From Siderastrea siderea (Eukaryota; Cnidaria; Anthozoa; Scleractinia; Rhizangiidae): DNA of 64,000 bases. Of this stretch, positions 1-8,638 are shown piece after piece. Under the pieces are notes generated by a model. It saw only the letters and a program-made list of their open reading frames with translations, did not search any database and was not told the origin of the DNA. Where the stretch lies: the NCBI GenBank assembly GCA_964030785.1, contig OZ034971.1, positions 16,003,400 to 16,067,399 of the forward strand, in the 5' to 3' direction. Numbering within the stretch: position 1 is the stretch's first letter; every line of letters starts with the position of its first letter. A program made the position numbers and the translations under genes.

Positions 1-320
1 ATAACAGTTTTTCACTTTGTAAATGATACTCTACACGCGTAAAGTTAAAGAGAGAAAATTTCAGCTACATACGCTTACCAGGAGCCCATTGCGCTTACCT
101 TGCTGGAGAGTCCTCCATGTCGATGCCAGCGCGAAAAAGCGAAGGAATGAATAAATTATAATATTATTAAGTATGGTTGGCGGGAAAACGTTAGGCAGGG
201 GGTTGGGGTGGGGATAGTGAGGAGAATTCGGAAGGTAACGTTAATAATGTAGCGTGGCTTAACCTTAATTGTTCGTCTTTTCGGCTATCTTGTGCACATT
301 ATTAAATCGGTCATTTAGAG
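1..320. other. No recognisable feature
   Basis: AT-rich sequence. I see no splice-bounded exon, RNA gene or terminal inverted repeat here. Confidence 0.4.
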
Positions 321-478
321 TTGAAGTATTCCGGCATTCCGGGCTTAAGTATTCCGGCGTTCCGGGTTTTAGTATTCCGGCATTCTGGATTTAAGTATTC
401 CAGCGTTCCGGGATTAAGTATTCCGGTGTTCCAGGTTTAAGTATTCCGGCATTCCGGGGTTCCGGTGTTCCAGGTTTA
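321..478 (+). repeat. Short tandem repeat, about 20-22 bp unit
   Basis: About seven imperfect units carry the core AAGTATTCCGGCATTCCGGG, with variation at the C/G and T positions. There is no coding content. It is a minisatellite with no visible link to its neighbours. Confidence 0.75.
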
Positions 479-1216
479 AGTACACGCCCTCGTGTCGCGC
501 TTTGTGGAAGGCAGAAAGAAAAGGAAAATATCATTCGTAAACGACTCACCGAAGTAAAACTAAATTTCTAAGGAGACTTCATAACTTCAAGAATTAACTT
601 TCGTTGTTTTTATTCTACAACAAGCCTCATGAAGAGTTCTGTTTGGGTTTGAATTTTTTCTGTAATGGCGGCCGGTCAATCCAAATTCGTTTGGCGATTC
701 TCTTTTCACCCACGGTCAGCAACTTGCGATTAATAGTGGTATTTTTCACTCCAGAAATAAAAAAAGCACTCCAGAAATAGATAGACACCTGGGTGGCCAA
801 ACGGTGAAAAACTTGCGTCGATCAAAGTGAACGCAAGTCATCGCAAAAACGAAAACAGCTCTCTGCTTTTAATTAAATAGAGAACAGAAAAACTGTTAAC
901 AGTTTTTACTAGAAACTTGATCAGCTTCTTTCATAATTTGAAGCATAACTAAAACTGGCATCAAAGAAAAACCCTTAACATGTGCAGTTATGTCCAACTT
1001 AATTAGTTCTGTTTCGAGAAATGCCACAGCTGTACACTATTGAGATATGGATGCACTTACAAATTAACGTTTGCTAATTGCCCAAAAAACTAGAGTTGCC
1101 CTTAGCTAATGCCTGAACTATTATTCCAAGTTAGCAAACCCCCTGGTACATCCATAAATAACAGTAGCATGTACTGAACGTTTACCATGTCCTAATTGTA
1201 TAAAATGCAACATTAC
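479..1216. other. No recognisable feature
   Basis: AT-rich intergenic-looking DNA without a convincing exon, RNA gene or repeat boundary. It leads into the Penelope-like terminal region that follows. Confidence 0.4.
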
Positions 1217-1480
1217 TTATTGTAGAGAAAGGGAACAACTTGAAAGATACTGCTGCAGAGGTCTACCACCTTCCAAAGTCAAAATCTGACAACCACGTTC
1301 TAGACAAAATTTTGAATTTATCAACTGAGTTGAAGGAAAATTGGCCGCCATAAATAGATTGAAAGCTGACATTTCGAGTGTTAGCCCTTCATCAGAGTGA
1401 ATCAAGGAATTGTGGGTTGCACTTCGTTTATATGGAGAGTGGTGGAGCTACGCTATTGGTAGGAACATGCGGACAAATTA
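1217..1480 (-). mobile_element. Penelope-like element terminal region, inverted copy
   Basis: On the minus strand this stretch matches the plus-strand stretch at about 3900-4080: the same order of a TAGCGTAGCTCCACCACTC block, a TATAAACGAAGTGCA block, a TTCCTTGATTC block, a ribozyme-like core, and then a TCAACTCAGTTGAT palindrome. Such terminal repeats (pLTRs) are typical of Penelope-like retroelements, which often integrate with partly inverted copies. It abuts, in opposite orientation, the GIY-YIG fragment at 1481-1822. It is noncoding; the short reading frame across it is spurious. Confidence 0.6.
1365..1395 (-). ncRNA. Hammerhead-ribozyme-like motif in Penelope-like repeat
   Basis: Read on the minus strand, the segment has CTGATGA, a GGGC/CACTC-type hairpin, then GAAA, and is closed by an outer CTGA/TCAG pairing. 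CUGANGA plus GAAA is the conserved hammerhead core, and Penelope-like elements are known to carry such ribozymes. An extra A follows CTGATGA, and the third stem is very short, so cleavage activity is uncertain. Confidence 0.4.
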
Positions 1481-1822
1481 ACAGGACCCAAGCAATCGAT
1501 TAAAAACGCTGATCACTTTACACGCACCTCTGCAAATGTTATCTATTGCAAAACGTGCACTTTACGCAAAAAGATATACATCGGTGAAACAGGGAGGAGA
1601 CTAGGCGACCTACGAAACGTTGAAAGAAATGACAAGGACCCATCCAAACCAGTTGCCCGACATTTCAATCTCGCTAATCATTCTAGCCAACACAGGACGA
1701 TCTATAGCCTTTCCCTACACCAGGGTAACACTGAAAGCCATAAAAATCTAGAACAAAAATTCATTTTTCAAATCGGCACACTTAATCCCCACGGTACCAA
1801 CGAACGCTTTCCATTCAACTAA
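1481..1822 (+). pseudogene. Penelope-like element C-terminus, GIY-YIG endonuclease fragment
   Basis: One open frame ending at the TAA at 1820-1822 encodes about 105 residues with the order typical of a Penelope-like C-terminus: a Cys-containing VIYCKTCTL, the nuclease motif KKIYIGETGRRLGD, then KPVARHFNLANHS, NLEQKFIFQIGTLNPHG and a terminal NERFPFN. The GIY-YIG domain nicks target DNA for reverse transcription. About seven residues normally following RLGD (the Arg-rich stretch) appear deleted, and all upstream reverse transcriptase is missing. It is a dead 3' fragment. Confidence 0.8.
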
Positions 1823-1970
1823 TTTATTCTTATAAAAAATTTAAAAACATTCTCTGGTTAAAAATATTTGTCATTCGCCTGTATTGAATTACGAATCCTT
1901 ACTGCGCACGATTTGTTGCGTCATTAGCGCGCGCATGTCCAGGGAGTAATAGGTTTCCTATGACGCTAAA

Positions 1971-2382
1971 GGCTAATTTACACGCTGCGATTTGTTGGAC
2001 CGATTTGTCGGCCACGACAAATCGGGGGGCGAATCGACGCGTGTGAATGGCGATCTGATACACGCGCGACTCCAATCCGACAAGTTGGCCGATACAGAAA
2101 AATCTGTGACTGCTTCACAGATTTTCGCGTGTCGGGCCCGATTTTAAGAACGAAAATGCAACCTGCAAAAGAATTGGCGCAAAACAAATTATCCCTTTGG
2201 TATTTTAGCTGAAAACAAACTAACCAGTTATCACCTACTATTTTGTTTTCCAAAACGTTTTATAAAAAAGTTTTGACTTTAAAAAATGCATGTGCAGTGC
2301 CTGCACTGTACATAAACAGATTCGCTTCCCGATTTATCACGGCCGACAAATCGGGCCGACAAATCGCAGCGTGTAATTAACC
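1971..2382 (+). mobile_element. MITE, copy A of a three-copy cluster
   Basis: A 412-bp nonautonomous element. Its ends are inverted repeats, GGCTAATTTACACGCTGCGA on the left and the near complement ending in GCGTGTAATTAACC on the right. Subterminal palindromes of CGATTTGTCGGCC type follow. Two more copies lie in the same orientation at 2735 and 3326. There is no transposase; small open frames across it are shadows. Confidence 0.8.
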
Positions 2383-2734
2383 TTAAGCTGACCAGAGAAA
2401 AGAATAGTTATTTACTCTTAAGCAAGCATGGGAACCTATCTTTTTTTCAAATATTTTTGACCTACCTTTTATCCTCTTTTTGTTCAAAGAGTTAGAAAAA
2501 AGACACATGTTCAAAAAAAATTATTACTAGATACGCGTTGCTCACGGAGATGAAATCACGACCTCAAGAACACGCACGTAAGGAAGGTTTTCAGTCGATT
2601 TCGTCTGATGCTTCGAGCATCTGCCATAAAACTTAAAGTAAATTGCTCCTTGTTATCAATATTTTCCACCTAGTACATTGTTTCAAGGTTTGCTTTAATC
2701 ACGCGCTTCCTCTGCCTACGGAAAGTAGCGTAAA

Positions 2735-3138
2735 GGCTAATTTGCAGGCTGCGATTTTTCGGGCCGATTTATTGGCCACGACAAATCGGGGAGCGAATCG
2801 GCGCGTGTGAATGGCGATCTGATGCGCGCGCGACTCCAATCCGACAAGTCAGCCGATTCAGAAAAATCTGTGACTGCTTCACAGATTTTGCGTGTTGGGC
2901 TTGATTTTAAGAACGAAAACGCAACCTGCAAAAGAATTGGCGCAAAACAAATTATATCTGCGGTATTTTAGCTGAAAACAAACTAACTAGTTATCACCTA
3001 CCATTTTGTTTTCCAAAACGTTTTATAAAAAAGTTTTGACTCTAAAAAATGCATGTCCAGTGCTTGCACTGTACATTAAACCGATTCGCTTCCCGATTTT
3101 AATATCGTGGCCGACAAATCGCAGCGTGTAAATTAGCC
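2735..3138 (+). mobile_element. MITE, copy B of a three-copy cluster
   Basis: It has the same terminal repeats and internal order as copy A. The right end reads GCAGCGTGTAAATTAGCC. The spacers after copies A and B (near 2400-2480 and 3150-3230) also look weakly alike: each has a CATGGG.ACCTAT..TTTTT stretch followed by TTGACC. The array may therefore be a tandem duplication rather than independent insertions. Confidence 0.8.
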
Positions 3139-3325
3139 TGGGGTAACTTGAGACGACGATATCTCGTAAACGAACATGGGGACCTATTCTTTTTATTTTA
3201 TTTTTTAAAACATTGACCGATAGATAAAAACTTGTGAAAGTTTGACAAAAATCCCATGTTAAATTTTATTTCCGGGGAATGACCGTAAAACGGTAAGCGT
3301 TCGGCTACCAATCTGTAGCCTTTAA

Positions 3326-3737
3326 GGCCAATTTACACGCTGCGATTTGTCTGGCCGATTTGTCGGCCACGACAAATCGGGGAGCGAATCGGTGCATGTG
3401 AATGGCGATCCGATGTGGCAACGACTCCAATCCGAAAAGTCGGCCGATTCAGAAAAACCTGTGACTGCTTCACAGATTTTTGCATGTCGGGTCCGATTTT
3501 AAGAACGAAAACGCAACCTGCAAAAGAATTGGCGCAAAACAAATTTTTATCTGCGGTATTTTAGCTGAAAACAAACTAACTAGTTATCACCTACCATTTT
3601 GTTTTCCAAGACGTTTCGTCAAAAAGTTTTGACTATAAAAAATGCATGAGCAGTGCTTGCACTGTACATAAACCGATTCGCTTCCCGATTTATCGTGGCC
3701 GACAAATCGGGCTGACAAATCGCAGCGTGTAAATTAG
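3326..3737 (+). mobile_element. MITE, copy C of a three-copy cluster
   Basis: Third copy of the family, with ends GGCCAATTTACACGCTGCGA and GCAGCGTGTAAATTAGC. It lies directly before the plus-oriented Penelope-like terminal region, so the cluster occupies the interval between the two inverted parts of that retroelement. Confidence 0.8.
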
Positions 3738-3769
3738 CTGAACACAATCGGACGAATACAGTGTTCATC

Positions 3770-4109
3770 AAAGGCTAAAGACTAGTAGCCGAAGGCTCAA
3801 CCTTTTAAATATTTTTAACCAGAGAACATTTTAAAATTTTTAATATGTTTCATCCTGGTTACTCCTCCATTTTCTAATTTATTTTTGTTTTTCACGTTGC
3901 CATGTTGCTACCAATAGCGTAGCTCCACCACTCTCCATATAAACGAAGTGCAAGGCACCGTTCCTTGATTCGCTCTGACGAAGGGCTAATGCTCGAAAGG
4001 TCAGCTTTTAATCTCTTTACGGAGGACAATTTACCTTATCAACTCAGTTGATAAATTGAAAATTTTGTTTCACGTCCCCACCAACACAGCACCACCGCTT
4101 CTTTATTCA
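3770..4109 (+). mobile_element. Penelope-like element terminal region, plus copy
   Basis: Inverted counterpart of 1217-1480. It includes an AT-rich block at 3808-3850 that is the reverse complement of the 3' untranslated tail at 1823-1870 (shared TTTTTAACCAGAGAACATTTT), the TAGCGTAGCTCC block, a hammerhead-like core and the TCAACTCAGTTGAT palindrome. Together with 1217-1870 it frames a broken inverted Penelope-like insertion. Confidence 0.6.
3975..4005 (+). ncRNA. Hammerhead-ribozyme-like motif, second copy
   Basis: The order is CTGACGA, a GGGC-TAAT-GCTC hairpin, then GAAA, enclosed by CTGAC/GTCAG pairing. Differences from the minus copy at 1365-1395 mostly keep the pairing. The same caveat applies: one extra A before the stem and a minimal third stem. 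Confidence 0.4.
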
Positions 4110-4151
4110 CAGAAACTCATAAGGAGTTGAACAAGTCCTTATGAGTTTCTG
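4110..4151. repeat. Perfect 16-bp hairpin
   Basis: CAGAAACTCATAAGGA is followed by a 10-bp loop and its exact reverse complement. It sits between the Penelope-like terminal region and the next transposon. It could be a small foldback remnant; no function can be assigned. Confidence 0.7.
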
Positions 4152-4179
4152 TTATTAACTAACCTCCTCACTTTCTTTA

Positions 4180-6789
4180 GAGGGTCCACAATAGGTTTGG
4201 GGGGATGCGGGATTTGGCTAATTTTTGTGGCGATATTCGGGATGGGAGCTGACAACAGGAGCGGGAAGCGGGAATTTCATTCCAGAGTGGGAGCGGGATT
4301 TTGTGTTTTTGAGGAGTCGGGATGCGAGAATCGCAAGGGGAAAGTAGCGGGATACGGTATTTTAATTTTTACGAGACTGCATGATTTGACCGGCGCAGGC
4401 TGATACAAATGGATCGTTTGTGAAAGAAGTGTGTTAGCTTTCAAGTGATGCATTGAACAAGGAAGAGTAGCCTTAATGTCAAGCTATTATGAGTCCTTTT
4501 GTGTTAATTTCGGAAAGAGGTATCAGGCACATGTCATGTTGCATTTCTTGGCCTTGTCTACGTTCTTAACCTTTCCGACCCTTTCCATTGAGCGTTTGTT
4601 GGAGCAGGTATGACCAGCTTTGGTTAGTCTAGCCAGTATGGCAACACCGGCGGACGGTGATGTAACCTTACGGCGGTCGCCAAAAACGAAGTATTCGTCA
4701 TCGTAAATTTTGTCGCTATATATTATGAGGGTCAACAATAGGTTTGGCGGGATGCGGGATTTGGCTAATGTTTGTGGCGATATTCGGGATGGGAGCTGAA
4801 AACAGAAGCGGGAAGCGGGAATTTCAATTACGAGCGGGAGCGGGATTTTGTGTTTTTAAGGGGTCGGGATGCGAGAATCGCAAGGGGAAAGTAGCGGGAT
4901 ACGGTATTTGAATTTTTACGAGACTACATGATTTTATCCCGGGGATTTTATGTACCAGCGCAGGCTGATAAAAATGGACCCTATGTATATGAAGTGTGTC
5001 GGCTTTCAAGTAATGAATCGGCCAAGGCAGAGTAGCCTAAATGTCAAGCTAGTATGAGTCCTTTTGTGATGTTTTGTGTTGATTTCGGACATTTCTATTC
5101 TCATCACTTTCATCACAAGAAAGAGGTATCAAGTCACATGTCCTGTTGCATTTCTTGGTCTTGTCTGCGTTCTTGACTTTTCCGACCCTTTCCATGGAGC
5201 GTTGGTTGGAACAGCTATGGTTAGTCTAGCCGGTATGGCAACACTGGCGAACGGGAATGTAACGAAGGTCGCCGAAAACCAGGTATTCGACATCATAAAT
5301 TTTGTTGCTATATATTATAAAGGAGTGCGAGCAGGAATGCCTTTTTTCGAAAAGAATACTTCCGAGCAGAGATTTTCTGAAGGCAAGTAAAAACGCTGAA
5401 AACTTTGAAATAAACTGTTTGGTGAGTCCACTTTTATGAATCTTTTCAGTATATTTAATTATTGCAGACCTCATAACTGGACCAATCTTGTATCACCGTT
5501 GTGCCCCTATACTTTTCTAAAGATACAACCCCATTTACATACAGCTGGGTGTAGAGAAACAATGTGGAGAAAACTTTTGTGTCTAAGGAACGCACGGACC
5601 TTCAGATCAAAACCCTGACGCACTAACGGCTGTACAACCACCCTTTCTTTTAAACATTCAATTGGTTGTCTTCCAAAAAAAGCAGGACCGAGAATATCGT
5701 GACAAACAATGTAAATTTGTCAATCTTTACTTTTCACTGATACCTGGACAAGATAAGGTGAAACAGAATAACACAAACAAAACACACATTAGGGTCATTA
5801 GTGGCGATATCGAGACCACAAAAACGTCGACCATAAAAACGTGTTTGTCTGCTATCCGCTGTATAAAAACTTGTCTGCTATCCATAAAAACTTGTCTTCT
5901 CTCCGTTGTGTAAAAGGTATGTGATGTTTTCAACATGAACATAGAAGAATATTAAAAAAATTTGGGCAGGATCGGGATTTTGACGAAAAGAAGGGAGGGA
6001 CGGCGGGATCTGAGAACCCTATTGTGGACCCTCTTGAAGAGTGCGAGCAGGATTGCCTTCGTTCGAAAAAAAAAACATTTCCGAGCAGAAATTTACCGGA
6101 AGCAAGTAATATAAAGACGCAGAAAGCTTTGAAATAAACTTTAAGTTAAGTGAGTCCACTTTTACAAATTTTTTGTTACATTTTATTTTTGCAGACCCCA
6201 TAACTGGACCGATTTTGCATGACCTTTGGGCCCCTAGCCCTGTCTAAGGACGCAATCCATTTATATACAGCTGGGCCTGTAGAGAAACAATGTGGAGAAA
6301 ACTTTTGTGTCTAAGGAAACGCCGACCTTCAGATCAAAACCAAGTCGCCCTTACCACCCCAGAACTTGAATGACTACGAGCTTCATTTACATACTCAGTA
6401 GGTTGTCTTCCAAAAAAAAGCAGGACCGAGAATAGGCAGAACATCATAGCAAACAATCTTTGACAATTTTTACCTTGCATTTGTACCTGGACAAAAAAGG
6501 TAAAACGGGTCTAAAACAGAATAACACAAACGAAACACTTGTTACGGTCATTAGTGGCTCGAAGTGACGATATTTTTATAAATGACATCGAGACCATCGA
6601 CCATAAAAACGTGTTTACTTGTCTTTTATCCATTGTGTAAAGGTATGTGAGGTTTTCATCATGAAAGCAGAAAACTATTTAAAAAATTAGGCGGGATCGG
6701 GATTTTGACGTAAAGAAGTGCGGGATGGCGGGATCAACAGGGAAAAATAGGCGGGATGGCGAGATCTGAGAACCCTATTGTCGACCCTC
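4180..6789. mobile_element. Nonautonomous DNA transposon, outer copy, split by its own relative
   Basis: The ends GAGGGTCCACAATAGG and CCTATTGTCGACCCTC form terminal inverted repeats. TCTTTA flanks both sides (4174-4179 and 6790-6795), a candidate 6-bp target duplication. At 4727-6033 the element is interrupted by a second copy of the same family. Removing that copy leaves about 1303 bp, almost exactly the inner copy's length, and the sequences around 4726 and 6034 match the continuous site near 5310-5330 of the inner copy. No transposase is visible; superfamily unknown. Confidence 0.8.
4727..6033. mobile_element. Nonautonomous DNA transposon, inner copy (1307 bp)
   Basis: Full-length copy with the same terminal repeats, beginning GAGGGTCAACAATAGG and ending CTATTGTGGACCCTC. 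It shares the GCGGGATGCGGGATTTGGC start region, the middle, and the CGGGATTTTGACG end region with the outer element. Open frames of 60-104 codons inside are not conserved between the copies and are taken as noncoding. Confidence 0.8.
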
Positions 6790-6880
6790 TCTTTACTGCT
6801 CCCTGCAAATACTTGAAGTGTAAAATAGAACGGGTGGATTTTTTTAATACATGCTTTAGTAAGCTGGAAAGCTGACTTAC

Positions 6881-6935
6881 CATAAGGATCTCCATATGAT
6901 CCACTTAGCCTCAGCATCTCAGTTTTCTCTTTTTC
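6881..6935 (-). CDS. Possible single coding exon, product unknown
   Basis: On the minus strand a TTTGTTCAG acceptor is followed by 55 bases open in one frame and a strong GTAAGT donor. The frame reads EKEKTEMLRLSGSYGDPYG. The splice signals and the non-repetitive peptide suggest a real exon of a host gene on the strand opposite ATIC, but I do not recognise the protein and found no second exon nearby. It lies just outside the right end of the split transposon. Confidence 0.3.
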
Positions 6936-7516
6936 CTGAACAAACATATTAAGATTGTACTATGATTTTCTGGGTGTTTTTGGGATCAATAACACTGAAA
7001 AACGTTTCACTAGCATTAAGAAGTTTACAACTTATCTGTTCTATACTTCAACACAATAAAGGTACCACCCTTGACATAATACTGGTTGCAAGGCTCAGTT
7101 TTGGCTTAAACCATATGTGATGCTGAGGAGATAACATACTGAGGCTGACCGAGGTTCAGCCTTACAATCACAGGGTGGCCATGCAACGTAATGGGCTTAT
7201 TTGATTGGTTCAGTCTTGCCAGAGAAATGACCCATCAAACATATTTTGAACATTCTCGCAAGATTGGTGCATAACAAATCAGATATTATATGATTTTAAC
7301 CTCTGCTTAATCATTGCTGGGTGAATACAGATGGTAGGATCACTGTATAAAATTGAAAATAGAGTCCACATTTTTATCCTTGATTGTTTGCAACAAGAAA
7401 TCTTATGAATTGAGTGCTGTGATGAAAATACTAATTGCAAAACAGACTAAATGTAAGGGTTTGTAAGGGGATTTCATAAAACCAATTCACCAAGGGAAAT
7501 AAGCATAGCAGCCCAG
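6936..7516. other. No recognisable feature
   Basis: AT-rich, possibly intronic if the 6881-6935 exon is real. No exon, RNA gene or element boundary was seen. Confidence 0.35.
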
Positions 7517-7624
7517 TTCAAGTTACTTGCACACCCAGTGGGTGAAGGGACCACACAATAACATTGTCAACAAGGGCATGATGAACACTGTCCATTTGCC
7601 CACTGGGTGTGCAAATAATTTGAA
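7517..7624. mobile_element. Small palindromic MITE
   Basis: A 108-bp foldback: TTCAAGTTACTTGCACACCC at the left pairs with the right end GGGTGTGCAAATAATTTGAA, and the CAGTGGG/CCCACTG part continues the stem. The loop is about 45 bp. No coding capacity. Confidence 0.75.
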
Positions 7625-8572
7625 CAGCAATGCAACAGTCAGTAAAACTACTACAGCCTCTTTCAAAAGGCAGTCATGATCAGTATACACGTAAAACACA
7701 GACTGTGAACTACAGAATACAGAGTTTTGAGCTTTGCAAGCTGGAATTCCTGTTCTGTTGACGTTTTTGTCCCAGGAAGGGAATAAATAGGTGGTCAAGG
7801 AAGCTATGGAATGGCTCTATATGGAATTTCTATATGGAATCAATCTTTTATAGCAAATTAACCCTTTTACTCCCAAGAGTGCCTGCAATCAAAATTCAAG
7901 TTTAATCAAAACTTTTATGTTGTAAAACACTTAAATATAAATAGTATCTTGTGGAAGTACCGCTGAAGAGGTTTCATTTGAATGGTCACACCATAGGATT
8001 TCATCCCCAGACTTGAAAGTAAGAACCCTCTTTTAATTTAAAATTATCTGTAAAACTGACCCAGGGAGTGAAAGGTTAATGGTTGTTTTCTTTTGGTGGA
8101 TCTGCCGAGCTTTGAGCTTTGGAACACAAGTAACCCACCTTGGGGGATTACATACAAAGAGGACAACAGCGAATCTAGGAGCCAATGAAACGGGACTGAA
8201 ATGGCCAAATACACCACACATACATGCAAATAAATCACAGACGCAGAATGAGGAATTTTTGTTGTATTTTTCCTCTTTAGTTTTAATTCCTCAATACGTT
8301 TGTTAAATCTCCCACAAACCCTCATAATGTACTTTATTTTGCAACTAGCATTATCATCACAGCATTCAAATCACAACATCTTGCTGCTGCCTATATTACA
8401 AAGGTCAGATAAACACTTGCAGAGCTTGGAAATTACATCGGAAAAACACTCCTAAAGCTTGGGGAATTGCATAAATTGCATATCAGGTCAATACAAAAAC
8501 TTTGCATACAAGTAAATTGCAATGACTGCTAAGTGTGATTTAGAAGCCAAATCAGCATTATTGACGTGACTC
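7625..8572. other. No recognisable feature
   Basis: AT-rich DNA with no supported exon or repeat. The overlapping short frames on both strands at 8033-8325 show no family resemblance. Confidence 0.35.
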
Positions 8573-8630
8573 CCTGCAACTAGTCCCTGCGAGTCCCTGC
8601 TCTACTGGGAGTCCCTTAGTGTGAACTACT
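8573..8630. repeat. GTCCCTGC/ACTAGTCCC repeat block, left
   Basis: Several copies of CCCTGCAACTAGTCCC-like motifs. Related blocks lie at 11385-11510, partly inverted, and at 14540-14660. They resemble subterminal repeats of a larger transposon into which the foldback at 8639-11362 inserted. Confidence 0.5.
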
Positions 8631-8638
8631 TACATGTA

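Noticed and set aside
4197..5618. Plus-strand frames of 60-104 codons
   Set aside because: They lie in the nested nonautonomous transposon and are not preserved between its two copies.
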